Notes: generated from the letters alone by a model not told the origin. A stretch of DNA of 64,000 nucleotides from QHXW01 sp963847515 (GCA_963847515.1 CAWKAA010000007.1:1798001-1862000); one strand, 5' to 3'; numbered from the stretch's first letter, positions 1-8,196 are shown. Program-made: numbers and translations.

Positions 1-365
1 GCAGCCATCTATCGCCTGCGAGTGCGGTCATGCGGGTTGCGGGACTGGCGAAATAACGAGTGCGGCCGTATAAAGTGTTCACGCACCCACATGAAAACGG
101 GAACCTAGGCAGTCCTGCGATAAGGCGCTGACAGCGGCAGTGTTGACGGTTCCCGACTCCCGTCTACAACGAATTCTGAAATTCGGTTACGGACGGCGCT
201 AGGATTGGTCTGCGCCTGCACCGAGGCGTAGCTGCGTGTGCGAGTTTTAACCAGTACTTGGGTATTGTGAGCTATTCTGAGCAGCCGGCGCCAATGCGGA
301 CGTGATACGTTGGGTCTCGGAGGGACCTGATTTCGACGTTTTCCAGAAAGAAGAAGGTCGGTTTT
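1..365. other. Left edge, no confident gene
   Basis: No convincing gene was found. An open frame from position 2 to the TAA at 71-73 on the plus strand gives a short Cys/His-rich tail (CECGHAGCG) and could be the 3' end of a gene cut by the window edge, but 23 residues cannot be assigned. The rest holds only short frames without a ribosome-binding site. A purine-rich AGAAGG lies just before the next gene. Confidence 0.3.
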
Positions 366-563
366 GTGTCCAGTATAAAGAACCAGCATCGAGAGCTTAC
401 CGTCGCGGGGTGGGGTTACCGCATGAATGACCGTGGTTGGGTGATCTACCGTCATCCGCAGACGCGCCGCTGGTATACGCGCCCGGAGGCCACTGCGATC
501 GTGGCGACGGGAGTGATCTCCCGAGTTCACAACACTCCCAACATTTTAGAACCATCTTTGTAA
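366..563 (+). CDS. Small basic/aromatic protein of unknown function
   Basis: This is a 65-residue frame starting with GTG, preceded by a purine-rich AGAAGAAGG stretch that fits a Shine-Dalgarno site. The middle is rich in Trp, Tyr and Arg (GWGYRMNDRGWVIYRHP, then RRWYTRPEA at about residues 34-42), which looks like selected protein rather than random frame. There is no signal peptide or membrane segment. I do not recognise the family. The gene stands alone, about 95 bp upstream of the DUF5818-like gene on the same strand. A longer frame from 437 in another register overlaps it and is a shadow. Confidence 0.45.
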   Translation: MSSIKNQHRELTVAGWGYRMNDRGWVIYRHPQTRRWYTRPEATAIVATGVISRVHNTPNILEPSL

Positions 564-658
564 TTGAGAAGGACGCTCCCGAGGGTGGAACACCGCGCCC
601 TGGAGCGCCTCGGCGGTTGAGTTTCTTGATTATTCATAGGTCGGGCAGAGGAGAATCG

Positions 659-994
659 ATGAACCACTTATGTATTGCAGTTATCGCGGGTATGCTCGGA
701 GCAATGTCCGCCTCCGCCGCTGACCAGACCTGGACGGGGAAGATCAGTGACAGTATGTGCGGCGCGAAGCACAAGAAAATGGCCGAACACGGCACCACGA
801 AAATGGCCGACCGCGACTGCATGATGGCGTGCGTCAAAGAAGGAGCGAAATACGTGTTCGTGCTCAAGGGCAAGATATACACGATTGGCAATCAAGACTT
901 CGCCGCCTTACAGGCGTACGGCGGGCATATGGTGCAGTTAACGGGTGAAATGACCGGCGACACCATTAAAGTTTCGAACATTGGCATGATCTAA
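659..994 (+). CDS. Exported DUF5818-like small protein
   Basis: A 111-residue protein starts at the ATG that directly follows the strong site GAGGAGA. Residues 1-20 (MNHLCIAVIAGMLGAMSASA) form a signal peptide with an AxA cleavage site, so the product should be exported. The mature part starts with WTGKISDSMCGAKHKKM, carries further Cys residues (DRDCMMACVKEG) and ends with a beta-rich segment. This layout matches the small exported DUF5818-type proteins common in Acidobacteriota; their function is unknown. The longer frame starting at 437 includes untranslated leader. A 39-bp copy of the start region lies inverted at 9902-9940. Confidence 0.7.
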   Translation: MNHLCIAVIAGMLGAMSASAADQTWTGKISDSMCGAKHKKMAEHGTTKMADRDCMMACVKEGAKYVFVLKGKIYTIGNQDFAALQAYGGHMVQLTGEMTGDTIKVSNIGMI

Positions 995-1451
995 ATCGGC
1001 GATAGTCCGAAGCGGGAGGTGTACTCCGCTGACTCTCGCTCCTGCACCGCAACATGTTCAACACTTCTCAACCAAGGCGTGTCCTCAGCGCTGAAGTCCT
1101 GCCAACGCGCAGCCAGACCGTAGACAAACCAACATCCATGAGATGCGGAGAAGCAAAACCTGCCCCTTTGCTGACAGGTTCTGCATGCGCTTCGACGGAG
1201 GGCTCCTCGACTTCCGACTAAGATGGAGGGTAACGTTGGACGGAGAAGTCCTTCATCCCCAGTGGGTCTGGCATCGCTAACTCTTGTAAGTCAAAAGAAC
1301 CTACTCCTACCCCCGAACTCCACCTAGCGAGCGAGCTTGAAAGGACGACCATCGAACGACATATCGGTCGTCATGGAAAACTTGGCACTGCTCGTGCACT
1401 TGGAAAAGAGGTCCGCCAAAGACTCCTTTGGGGCGGATCGAGAGGTGAGCA
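995..1451. other. Gene-free stretch
   Basis: About 450 bases without a supportable gene. A 64-codon frame at 1337-1531 runs into the next gene in another register and has no ribosome-binding site or recognisable composition. No clear hairpin terminator or promoter could be placed. Confidence 0.4.
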
Positions 1452-1898
1452 ATGAGATGGATCCGAGTCGCTACTTCGTCTATTGGTCTTGTATTCGCTT
1501 TTGCCGCTGTTGCACTTGGACAGCACGGTAACGGGTTTGAACCGATCGTAGCGTCGCCGAAACCTACTCTCCGCGACTACGGTCTAAGGGCGCAGAGTGA
1601 GATCCCGATAGCGTGGAATGCCAGGTTTGACTTGCGTGAAACCCAGTCCGGAAAGAGTGCGATTCCGGAAAGTCAGCCGCTGCTTCAGCCAGGAAATCTT
1701 CATGCGGCTGGACAAGCCTCGGTCAATCTCTGGGGCATGGCAAAGATTTCGACCGGCACGCGGCGTGCCGGCCGGAAAAGCTGGATCAGCGTGGGGCCCG
1801 GGTCACTGCCGCTCGCTATCACCATCCAGCCGGATGCCACTCAGAAATATGGCGCCGCACCCGCAATTCTGCAGGTTTACTTTGGCCATTGGCGCTGA
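1452..1898 (+). CDS. Exported hypothetical protein
   Basis: A 148-residue frame starts at an ATG preceded by GAGAGGTGAG. Residues 1-24 have a positively charged n-region, a hydrophobic core and a polar end (MRWIRVATSSIGLVFAFAAV, then ALGQ), typical of a Sec signal peptide. The mature part is basic with scattered Pro and Gly and shows no motif I recognise. A beta-rich end (SLPLAITIQPDATQKYG ... LQVYFGHWR) suggests a small beta domain. It stands alone among other small stress or envelope genes. The reading frame is moderately convincing and the function is unknown. Confidence 0.5.
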   Translation: MRWIRVATSSIGLVFAFAAVALGQHGNGFEPIVASPKPTLRDYGLRAQSEIPIAWNARFDLRETQSGKSAIPESQPLLQPGNLHAAGQASVNLWGMAKISTGTRRAGRKSWISVGPGSLPLAITIQPDATQKYGAAPAILQVYFGHWR

Positions 1899-1997
1899 GA
1901 CGCTTTAAAGGGGTATTTAAAATGCGAACGAACGCGGCGCCTCGATTAGAGGCGAGCTACCGGCCCCTCAATTCATTGGCGGTTGTAACCTTCACCA

Positions 1998-2153
1998 TCA
2001 GTTGAACAAGCCAAGCATGTAGGCGATCAGAAGAATCAATAATACGGTGCCTAGCCCGATGCCAGCGCCGCCACCGTAACCCCAGCGGCTATGGCCGTAG
2101 TATCCCCCACCGCCTCCTAAAACCAACAGCAAAATGATAATCAATATCAACAT
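1998..2153 (-). CDS. DUF3309-like small membrane protein
   Basis: A 51-residue frame, read directly from the sequence. The protein starts with a hydrophobic helix (MLILIIILLLVLGGGGGYYG), continues with a Gly/Tyr/Trp linker (HSRWGYGGGAGIG) and ends with a second hydrophobic helix (LGTVLLILLIAYMLGLFN). That two-helix, Gly-rich hairpin is the pattern of the DUF3309 family of tiny inner-membrane proteins, whose role is unknown but which often neighbour general-stress genes. AAAGGGGG precedes the ATG. It lies 62 bp downstream of the CsbD gene on the same strand. Confidence 0.7.
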   Translation of the reverse strand: MLILIIILLLVLGGGGGYYGHSRWGYGGGAGIGLGTVLLILLIAYMLGLFN

Positions 2154-2215
2154 TTGTGGCCCCCTTTCTTTTCTGAACGTCAGCTCGCGCCAGTTGGACT
2201 CAGAACGCAGAGACC

Positions 2216-2395
2216 TTATTTCTCAAGTACCTTTTCAATCTGGCCGAGTTTCTTTTGGATTTTGCCGGCAACCTTTTCGGTTTGACCTTCGTCCGCCAGG
2301 TTGCGGTTGTTCGTGACCTGTCCCGCCTTCTCCTTGACCTTGCCTTTCATTTCGTGAAAATCGCCTTGGATCTGATCCTTCGTGCTCGGCTTCAT
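2216..2395 (-). CDS. CsbD family stress protein
   Basis: A 59-residue, very hydrophilic protein of the CsbD family, small general-stress proteins of unknown biochemical role. It shows the typical pattern: MKPSTKDQIQGDFHEMKGK, then KVKEKAGQVTNNRNLADEGQ, then a Lys-rich helical end. The start was placed at this Met because GGGAGAA lies a few bases upstream and family members begin here; the longer frame to 2461 is leader. DUF3309-like and SYLF genes flank it, a combination that fits an envelope or desiccation stress role. Confidence 0.85.
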   Translation of the reverse strand: MKPSTKDQIQGDFHEMKGKVKEKAGQVTNNRNLADEGQTEKVAGKIQKKLGQIEKVLEK

Positions 2396-2536
2396 CTGAT
2401 TTCTCCCTTTTTTTCTTTTGACAACTTTTAACGATTTCAGATATTCGACATGGATGTGCAAAGGTCACCGAAGTCGAAGACAACTGACTGGAGCGCTGGG
2501 ACGCGCGCGTTTCCCTTCCGTACCCGAAAGCCGCAA

Positions 2537-3241
2537 CTATCGGCTGCTTCGGGCCGAATCCCGATTCAACGCCCTCTCAAACTTTCTCGCGACCATCGGA
2601 GTTTTGAAGTCGCCCGTCAGAATTTCACGATTCGTGGCTTCGCGGCCGTAGAGTTCCTTGTTGGTTTGCTCATCCGGACGAAGCGTCGCGCCTTCCAGCG
2701 AGATGCCTGCGAACAATCCGCTCGAACGAGAATACGACAACATTTCCGCGTTCATCACGGCGTCCGTCTGAGCGCTCACATCGCGGCCAACCGGGCCAGC
2801 AGCCGCTGTTGCCTCTGCGCCGATCGTAAACTTATCGGATAAAAGGTGCTTCATTCCGCTATCGTTCATCACGAGCAGCACAATATCCGTCTCGGAAGCG
2901 CCAATCTGAAAGCCGACACTTCCACCTTCCACCCGCATCGCGGCCGGAGCGCTCCAGCCCGAGTCGCCGTGCCGGCGGCATACCGCGAACCCGCGGCCAT
3001 ACTTCCCGCCAAAGATGAATCCGGCCTTTTTCATACCCGGCACGACAACGACGCAGTGTGCTTTGTCGAGCAGATCTTGGGGGATACCTTTATCGGAAGC
3101 CCTCATCATGTCGGCCAGCGCGTCGGCCGAAGCGTCCAGCCTGTCGTCGACCTTGCTTTCTCTCTCCGCCGCGAAGGCGGCGGTACTAATGGAACCGGCA
3201 ATCGCCAGAACCCAGATACAGTGTTTCGAATTAATTTTCAT
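2537..3241 (-). CDS. SYLF (YSC84-like) lipid-binding domain protein, exported
   Basis: A 234-residue protein with an N-terminal signal peptide (about residues 1-24, ending SISTAAFAA) and a SYLF/Ysc84 domain. Diagnostic stretches are IPQDLLDKAHCVVVVPGMKK, AGFIFGGKYGRGFAVCR, WSAPAAMRVEGGSVGFQIG, and the IVLLVMND ... FTIGAEATAAAGPVGR segment. SYLF domains bind phosphoinositides in eukaryotes; bacterial members are secreted or periplasmic and are thought to interact with membranes. The length is normal. It is transcribed alone toward the CsbD gene, 141 bp away. About 220 bp of A/T-rich promoter DNA lies upstream, before the divergent zinc-finger ORF. Confidence 0.85.
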   Translation of the reverse strand: MKINSKHCIWVLAIAGSISTAAFAAERESKVDDRLDASADALADMMRASDKGIPQDLLDKAHCVVVVPGMKKAGFIFGGKYGRGFAVCRRHGDSGWSAPAAMRVEGGSVGFQIGASETDIVLLVMNDSGMKHLLSDKFTIGAEATAAAGPVGRDVSAQTDAVMNAEMLSYSRSSGLFAGISLEGATLRPDEQTNKELYGREATNREILTGDFKTPMVARKFERALNRDSARSSR

Positions 3242-3460
3242 AAAAAGTCATCCCTTCATCGTTCGTCTTGCTTGGCGGCGAACCCAGCGTGTCCATTACG
3301 ACTAAACCATTCTCAGGGGCGTGGCGGCTGCTCAAAATTGCTCACTTTGAGTTCCAATGACAGCTGCGGAATCAATATCACTACCTACTAATAGTTTGTG
3401 TTTTGAGTGATTTCACTGTATCGACGCTGCTAGGGACGAAAGTGTATCATATAGTGCAAC

Positions 3461-3622
3461 GTGACTGAACAAAGAGTGAAGTGCGATGTGTGTGGCGGTT
3501 CAGGCCAATGCACTCGGTGCAAGGGAACGAGTAACGGGGGCCAGTGCTTCAATTGCGCGGGCACGGGCCAGTGTCCGCAGTGCCAGGGTACCGGCCGCCG
3601 AAAAGCCGATGAAGCGAAGTAA
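3461..3622 (+). CDS. Mini zinc-finger protein with four CXXC motifs (DnaJ-type)
   Basis: A 53-residue frame starting with GTG. It carries four CXXC pairs at residues 8-11, 17-20, 29-32 and 38-41, set in Gly-rich contexts (CDVCGGSGQC, CFNCAGTGQC, CPQCQGTGRR). This copies the CxxCxGxG repeats of the DnaJ/Hsp40 cysteine-rich domain, which binds two zinc ions and holds unfolded substrates. There is no J-domain, no glycine/phenylalanine region and no C-terminal domain, so it is a free-standing zinc module. A chaperone-like or redox-switch role is possible but unproven. It is divergent from the SYLF gene. Confidence 0.65.
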   Translation: MTEQRVKCDVCGGSGQCTRCKGTSNGGQCFNCAGTGQCPQCQGTGRRKADEAK

Positions 3623-4027
3623 TTGAAGATGCCACTGCAGCGCGCCTGTGCCTCGCATTCACGGTGAGTTGCCGTCAAGAGGAGCATGGGGAGCGCCTAG
3701 CCGCGCTCGCCGGCACTTGAGAAATGGCAACCATACGGCCGTTCTCCGGTCTGCCGCGGCTCTCCCTCCAGGACATCTTTCGCGGGGCCAAAATCTGCGC
3801 GCACATCTGAATGCGGGCAGCACGATGCCAGAGATCCGGCCAGGAGAAAAGGTGCCCGACTTTACCTGCAGTTTTTCGCAGCCCGCCAAAGCGTTCCGCG
3901 TTCTTGGGGCCACACTGTTGGTAGCGGACATGGGCCGCTCGCATTACTCGCGGGCTGGCAAGCCCAAATGCTGCGTTGCCACAGTGTTGCCATTACGATC
4001 GAGCGCGCCTGACGCTGAAGCCCAACC
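3623..4027. other. Spacer with a doubtful ORF
   Basis: A 127-codon plus-strand frame covers 3648-4031. Only its middle (from an ATG near 3825: MPEIRPGEKVPDFTC) resembles the start of a peroxiredoxin or thioredoxin-like protein, and the resemblance ends after about 15 residues. It may be a decayed fragment. No other gene is visible. Confidence 0.25.
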
Positions 4028-5362
4028 ATGAGCCCACAGAAGCCCACTTCGAATCCGGAGGGGACCGATGCAGAAATGCTTGAAGGTCTCCGGTGCGCGA
4101 CATTTGATTATTTTCGTCATGAAGTCAACCCTCGAACTGGCCTGATAGCGGATAAGACCCAGCCTGGATCCCCTTCGAGCATTGCTGCTGTGGGCATGGC
4201 GCTCAGCGTCTACGTGGTGGCAATCGAGCGAGCCCTGCTTTCACGAGCTGAGGCAATCGACCGAACGCTGACGCTTTTGAGGTTCTTCCAGTCGAGCCAT
4301 CAGGGTCCGGAAGCAGATGCCACGGGATACAAAGGGTTTTACTATCACTTTCTCGACATGCAGACTGGGCGCAGAGCCTGGCAATGCGAATTATCGACGG
4401 TGGATACCGCCATACTCCTGGCAGGTGTTCTTACAGCGGCCAGTTATTTCGCCGGGAACAATGACCAAGAACGCGAGATACGGGAACTCGCGGAGAGTCT
4501 TTACCGCCGCGTTGATTGGCAATGGGCCCTAAATGGCGGGACAACCGTCAGCCATGGATGGAACCCCGAGTCCGGATTTCTTCCATACCGTTGGGATACA
4601 GGCTATAGCGAAGCTCTGATCCTTTATGCCCTGGCCTTAGGATCACCGACGTTTCCTATCGATCCGCAAGGTTACAAAGAATGGATCTCAACTTTTGAAT
4701 GGAAGAAAGTCTATGGAATAGAATACCTGTACGCCGGACCGCTATTCATTCATCAGATGTCTCATCTGTGGGTGGATTTTCGCGGCATCCACGACGACTT
4801 CAACAGAAACAAGGAGATCGATTATTTTGAGAACACCCGGCGAGCCACGTATGTTCAAAGGCAATATGGAATCGAGAATCCACTGGGGTTTGCGCACTAT
4901 AGCGAATACGGCTGGGGACTGACCGCGAGCGACGGACCAGGGCCTGACGTCCGTGAGGTGAACGGGATCCAACGAGTGTTTTTCGACTACATTGCAAGAG
5001 GCGCGCCATTTGGTCCGGATGACGGCACCATTTCACCCTGGGCGGTAGTGGCTTCTCTCCCGTTCGCACCTGAGATCGTGATCAAAACGATCCGTCACGC
5101 CATCGAGCGTCTGAAATTGAAAGGGCGCAGCCCATATGGTTTCGATGCCAGCTTTAACCCAACCTATCCCGACACGAGCACGAATCTGCACGGCTGGGTG
5201 TCTCCGTGGATCTTCGGCTTGAATCAGGGTCCGATTCTTCTGATGATTGAAAACTTTCAGTCCGAGCTTATCTGGAAGACTATCCAGCGATGCCCCTACA
5301 TCGTGGCGGGCCTCCGTCGCGCAGGCTTTCGCGACGGCTGGCTTGACAATGCACATCTTTAA
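4028..5362 (+). CDS. Glucoamylase-like (DUF/PF10091 type) glycoside hydrolase
   Basis: A 444-residue cytoplasmic-looking protein (no signal peptide) that matches the bacterial glucoamylase-like domain family, an (alpha/alpha)6-barrel related to GH144 endo-beta-1,2-glucanases. Supporting stretches are LRCATFDYFRHEVNPRTGLI near the N terminus, SSIAAVGMALS, ELSTVDTAILLAGVLTA, WGLTASDGP, GTISPWAVVASLPFAPE and TNLHGWVSPWIFGLNQGPILLMIEN. These are the conserved blocks around the catalytic cleft. The likely substrate is a beta-glucan. The length is usual for the single-domain form. The ribosome-binding site is weak. The following gene (DUF2934) is 95 bp away and probably independent. Confidence 0.8.
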   Translation: MSPQKPTSNPEGTDAEMLEGLRCATFDYFRHEVNPRTGLIADKTQPGSPSSIAAVGMALSVYVVAIERALLSRAEAIDRTLTLLRFFQSSHQGPEADATGYKGFYYHFLDMQTGRRAWQCELSTVDTAILLAGVLTAASYFAGNNDQEREIRELAESLYRRVDWQWALNGGTTVSHGWNPESGFLPYRWDTGYSEALILYALALGSPTFPIDPQGYKEWISTFEWKKVYGIEYLYAGPLFIHQMSHLWVDFRGIHDDFNRNKEIDYFENTRRATYVQRQYGIENPLGFAHYSEYGWGLTASDGPGPDVREVNGIQRVFFDYIARGAPFGPDDGTISPWAVVASLPFAPEIVIKTIRHAIERLKLKGRSPYGFDASFNPTYPDTSTNLHGWVSPWIFGLNQGPILLMIENFQSELIWKTIQRCPYIVAGLRRAGFRDGWLDNAHL

Positions 5363-5457
5363 TCTCGCCGCCGGCCATAAACTCGCGGACTTTTGTATAT
5401 CAACGACGCTTCCGATCGGACACCGTCTGTGATACGGTCATCGCCGGAGGTGGTCCC

Positions 5458-5682
5458 ATGCCAGCACCCGCACGCGGAAAGGCTCTGCAAAACGAAACAC
5501 TTTCCCTGGAAGAACGAGTTCGCCGGCGAGCCTACGAACTGTACGTTCGGCGAGGCAATCAATCCGGCTCCGAACTCGACGACTGGCTCCAAGCCGAAGA
5601 AGAGGTCCGACGAGCCCAGGAGCGAGCCATCGATGAATCGTCAGAAGAATCTTTCCCAGCCAGCGACCCTCCTGCCTACTAG
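5458..5682 (+). CDS. DUF2934 domain small protein
   Basis: A 74-residue soluble protein with the DUF2934 signature RRRAYELYVRRGNQSGSELD followed by DWLQAEEEVRRAQ. This short helical domain is found mostly in Acidobacteriota and Proteobacteria; its function is unknown. The Asp/Glu- and Ser-rich tail (ESSEESFPASDPPAY) looks disordered. GGAGGTGG lies 4 bp before the ATG, so initiation is clear. An inverted-repeat element follows directly after the stop codon. Confidence 0.75.
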   Translation: MPAPARGKALQNETLSLEERVRRRAYELYVRRGNQSGSELDDWLQAEEEVRRAQERAIDESSEESFPASDPPAY

Positions 5683-5701
5683 TGGCCCGTCGCAGCCAGA
5701 G

Positions 5702-5789
5702 CGTTAGTACCGCTTCCTTCGGTCGCGGCTCAGCAAAGCCTGTCTGAAACTGAGCCGTGACCAAAGGGAGCGGTTGCGTTCTGCTAACG
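5702..5789. repeat. Intergenic inverted repeat of the ACCGCTCCCT family
   Basis: Two arms face each other here: CGTTAG ... ACCGCTTCCTTCGGTCGCGG ... CTCAG at 5702-5733, and its imperfect complement at 5750-5789. The core (ACCGCTYCCTTYGGTCRCGG) recurs at 40991-41014 and 54573-54597. The preceding CTAGTGGCCCGTCGCA at 5680 also recurs at 54558. It lies between two genes and may act as a transcript-end hairpin. Confidence 0.7.
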
Positions 5790-5824
5790 AACTCACCGCG
5801 ACAGGCCTAACTAGAACATGGCTG

Positions 5825-5845
5825 CGTTACGAGAAAGTCGTAACG
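5825..5845. promoter_or_regulatory. Perfect 8-bp inverted repeat upstream of 5898 gene
   Basis: CGTTACGA at 5825-5832 and TCGTAACG at 5838-5845 form a perfect dyad with a 5-nt spacer, 53 bp before the next start codon. The position suits an operator in the promoter or 5' leader. No regulator can be named. Confidence 0.45.
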
Positions 5846-5897
5846 ACTTTGCGCGGTAAAATAGGATTCCGCAGTTTGCAAAGAGGAGGGAGACTCA

Positions 5898-6119
5898 ATG
5901 GCGCGGCACACACACCAGTACACCATCGCAGACGACGAGGCTGTGAAGGTGTTGCTCGACAAGCTTCTCAGTGGAGGTTCACATCAACAGCGCCGGGAGA
6001 AGCTGCTCAAGGCGCTCGACGAAGCGTCCCAACGCTATAGTAGTTCCACGCAGAAGGTGCGAAAGGCATTCTTCCACGGACTGCTGACGGGCTACGCGGT
6101 CGCCCTCAAACTCTGGTAG
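5898..6119 (+). CDS. Small helical protein of unknown function
   Basis: A 73-residue frame with an excellent ribosome-binding site (AGAGGAGGGAG) 4-5 bp before the ATG. It is charged and predicted helical (EAVKVLLDKLL, QQRREKLLKALDEASQRY, QKVRKAFFHGLLTGYAVALK), with a moderately hydrophobic C-terminal helix. I do not recognise a family. A dyad symmetry 53 bp upstream suggests regulated expression. It sits in the run of small stress-type genes. Confidence 0.6.
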   Translation: MARHTHQYTIADDEAVKVLLDKLLSGGSHQQRREKLLKALDEASQRYSSSTQKVRKAFFHGLLTGYAVALKLW

Positions 6120-6281
6120 TTAAGCAGCGTGGTGCGGCATTCACCCCAAGACTGGTAGACTGACATCTCTTGATATGTACCAGTCCGGCAGGATCACGGA
6201 TAACGGCTGGGTGTATACTGACCGGCATTCGGGATCTAAAATGGAGATCCCAGTTGAAGGCAAACGCTGGAGGAAAAAAGT

Positions 6282-6542
6282 ATGTTTCACTTACTCTGGT
6301 ATATTCTTATTGGGCTAATCTCGGGGGTCATCGCGAAATCGGTGATGCACGTGCACATAACGATTTTCTGGACGATCGTGCTCGGCATCATCGGATCGAT
6401 CCTCGGCGGCGCCGTTACCCACATGTTTTCGCGCCCGGCAAACGAACGATATCATCCCGCCGGTCTCATTTTTTCCACACTGGGCGCAATCCTGGTTCTC
6501 TTCATTTGCTATAAGCTGAAGATTCATTTTCCCCAAGTCTAG
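6282..6542 (+). CDS. GlsB/YeaQ/YmgE family membrane protein
   Basis: An 86-residue protein with three hydrophobic helices: MFHLLWYILIGLISGVIAKS, TIFWTIVLGIIGSILGGAVT with the family's Gly zipper, and GLIFSTLGAILVLFICYKLK. This matches the transglycosylase-associated (GlsB/YeaQ/YmgE) family of inner-membrane stress proteins, with no proven enzyme activity. GGAGG sits 8 bp before the ATG. The stop is only 21 bp from the convergent crp/fnr-type gene. A 47-codon frame at 6175-6318 overlaps the start and is probably not a gene. Confidence 0.8.
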   Translation: MFHLLWYILIGLISGVIAKSVMHVHITIFWTIVLGIIGSILGGAVTHMFSRPANERYHPAGLIFSTLGAILVLFICYKLKIHFPQV

Positions 6543-6563
6543 AAGGTTTCCCCTGAGGACTTG

Positions 6564-7217
6564 TTAGTCGTGCAGGACGATGTTCAGCAGAGAGCTGTGC
6601 ACGTGCAGCCCCCCGTTGTATTCAATGAAACCCATTTTGCGAAACTTGTTCATAAAAAAGCTGACCCTGGAGCGAGTGGTGCCAATCATCTCCGCCAGCG
6701 TTTCCTGGCTAATCTTCGCAATCACCGGCTCCGGTTTCCCTTCTTTTCCGAAGTGGGACAGCAGCAGGAGCACCCGTGCCAGCCTCCTCTCACTGGAATT
6801 GAAGAGCTGGTCGACCAGGTCCTCCTCAATGCGCATGTTCCGGGAGAGCACATAGGACAGGAACATCTCGGAAAAGGCGGCCTCTTCGTGGAGCACACGG
6901 ATCATGGCCTCTTTCTCGAGTCGTACGATCGAGCTGCTTGAAATTGCGGTGGCCGTTGCCATGCGTAGAGGCTGGCCTGCCAGACATCCTTCGCCAAGAA
7001 AGTCGCCGGCACCCAAAAGGGCGATGACCGCTTCTTTGCCCGCGTTGGAAACGACCGTGAGCTTGACCTTGCCCTTTTGGATATAAAAGACGGCATTCGC
7101 CGGGTCGCCTTGCGAGAAAACCATCTGGCTCTTCGAGTACTCTGCGATAGTTTTTCCTTCGCCAACCTTAGCCAGAAAGCTCTTGGGATCGAAAAGTGGC
7201 TTCGCCTTCGGTGTCAT
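6564..7217 (-). CDS. Crp/Fnr family transcription regulator
   Basis: A 217-residue regulator with an N-terminal cyclic-nucleotide-binding beta-barrel (about residues 15-125: VFSQGDPANAVFYIQKGKVK, AVIALLGAGDFLGEG, MATATAISSSSIVRLEKEAM), a dimerisation helix (EDLVDQLFNSSERRLARVLL) and a C-terminal winged helix (about 165-210: ISQETLAEMIGTTRSRVSFF, MNKFRKMGFIEYNGGLHVHS). No N-terminal Cys cluster like that of Fnr is present, so an iron-sulphur oxygen sensor is unlikely; the cAMP-contacting residues cannot be judged. GGAGGAGG precedes the ATG. A second, broken copy lies at 11635-12287. Confidence 0.9.
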   Translation of the reverse strand: MTPKAKPLFDPKSFLAKVGEGKTIAEYSKSQMVFSQGDPANAVFYIQKGKVKLTVVSNAGKEAVIALLGAGDFLGEGCLAGQPLRMATATAISSSSIVRLEKEAMIRVLHEEAAFSEMFLSYVLSRNMRIEEDLVDQLFNSSERRLARVLLLLSHFGKEGKPEPVIAKISQETLAEMIGTTRSRVSFFMNKFRKMGFIEYNGGLHVHSSLLNIVLHD

Positions 7218-7288
7218 AAAGGGCCCTCCTCCAACCCGTTCGACTCGTTTGTACTCAAGGGCCAGAATGAGCCTATCCTCCTTGCCTC

Positions 7289-7303
7289 GTGTACATTTTA
7301 CAC
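7289..7303. promoter_or_regulatory. Short dyad upstream of crp/fnr-type gene
   Basis: GTGTA-N5-TACAC lies 72 bp upstream of the regulator's start codon. The same TGTACAT core appears about 95 bp upstream of the broken paralogue (TTGTACATT at 12381-12389), so the motif may belong to the duplicated promoter, possibly an autoregulatory site. Confidence 0.35.
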
Positions 7304-7365
7304 CTGCGAAAAAACGTAGTCCAGATCAGTAGGTCCGTTCGTATCAGAGCCAGGCGACTTGCGCT

Positions 7366-8175
7366 TTAACGCTGCAGTTGCAACCCCGTAAGTTCCTGGG
7401 CATACAGGGAATTACCCGGAAACTCTACTACCAGCCCTGCAAGCAGGTCTCTAGCGCGGTTCGTATCGTGGTCGCGAAGTGCAGCCACAGCCAGCAGCAG
7501 GCGAGCAAAGGGTGCCAGGTAATGGCCTTTCTCCGCAGTGAGGCGCAGTTTCTCTAAACCTAAAGCGCGGTCCGTCTGGGCCCCTTGCAGGCGAAGAATC
7601 CATCGGACCGGCGCGGGCCTGATGCTCAGCATATAATTCTCGACACCCACTGCGAGCCAGGCATCGTAGAACTGCGGATCAGCGGCCAGCAGTTTCTCCG
7701 CGAGCGCGCGGCCGGCTTTCATTTCCCCGAACGATGCGACATAGCGCTCCTCGATCAGGGCTAGATAATCCGAATGAAGGCCAATACAAAGAATAGAAGC
7801 GAACATTGCGTTTTTAGTGCCTGGCGCCCGAATCGACAGGCCGCGGCTGGCTTCGAGTGCAGCCTCGAAGCTTCGCTTCAATGAGGGATCGGGTATTAGA
7901 TTGTGTTTAGTGATGAAATGCTGATCGTGCACGAAGAATTCGGATTGCAGAATGTGCAGTCGATCGAACTCGGAAAAAAGGTAAGCAGCAGCGTCCGATG
8001 CCGCGCCCATTGGATCGTCCGGGTGCAGCCCCTGCCACTCATGAAACGTCTGGTGAGCTTCGGCGAATTGAAGATTGTACATCTGCCGGTAACCCTGATC
8101 GAGCAGCGTAGGCTCCGCGCGGCCCAGTGCGACAGCACAGAGCGCCAATATTAGAATACTGATCCTATTAAGCAT
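7366..8175 (-). CDS. Exported TPR-like protein
   Basis: A 269-residue protein with a signal peptide (MLNRISILILALCAVALGRA) and a helical repeat body. The segment LDQGYRQMYNLQFAEAHQTF followed by LHPDDPMG is a tetratricopeptide-like repeat; further helices (MKAGRALAEKLLAADPQFYD, TNRARDLLAGLVVEFPGNSL) fit the same fold. TPR proteins of this shape are common in Acidobacteriota and are assumed to be periplasmic scaffolds. I placed the start at the Met before the signal peptide, preceded by GAGG. The open frame runs 21 codons further upstream, into a relic of a Crp C-terminus. Confidence 0.75.
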   Translation of the reverse strand: MLNRISILILALCAVALGRAEPTLLDQGYRQMYNLQFAEAHQTFHEWQGLHPDDPMGAASDAAAYLFSEFDRLHILQSEFFVHDQHFITKHNLIPDPSLKRSFEAALEASRGLSIRAPGTKNAMFASILCIGLHSDYLALIEERYVASFGEMKAGRALAEKLLAADPQFYDAWLAVGVENYMLSIRPAPVRWILRLQGAQTDRALGLEKLRLTAEKGHYLAPFARLLLAVAALRDHDTNRARDLLAGLVVEFPGNSLYAQELTGLQLQR

Positions 8176-8196
8176 GAGTGCGACCTCAGTCGACGA

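Noticed and set aside
105..530. 141-codon minus-strand open frame at the left edge
   Set aside because: It overlaps the better-supported 366-563 gene, has no ribosome-binding site and no recognisable composition.
3648..4031. Open frame with a peroxiredoxin-like start (MPEIRPGEKVPDFTC)
   Set aside because: Only about 15 residues resemble the family and no catalytic Cys context follows. Noted in the spacer entry only.
6175..6318. 47-codon frame overlapping the GlsB start
   Set aside because: No ribosome-binding site, and it runs into the GlsB gene out of frame. Some Trp/Arg similarity to the 366 gene is too weak to count.
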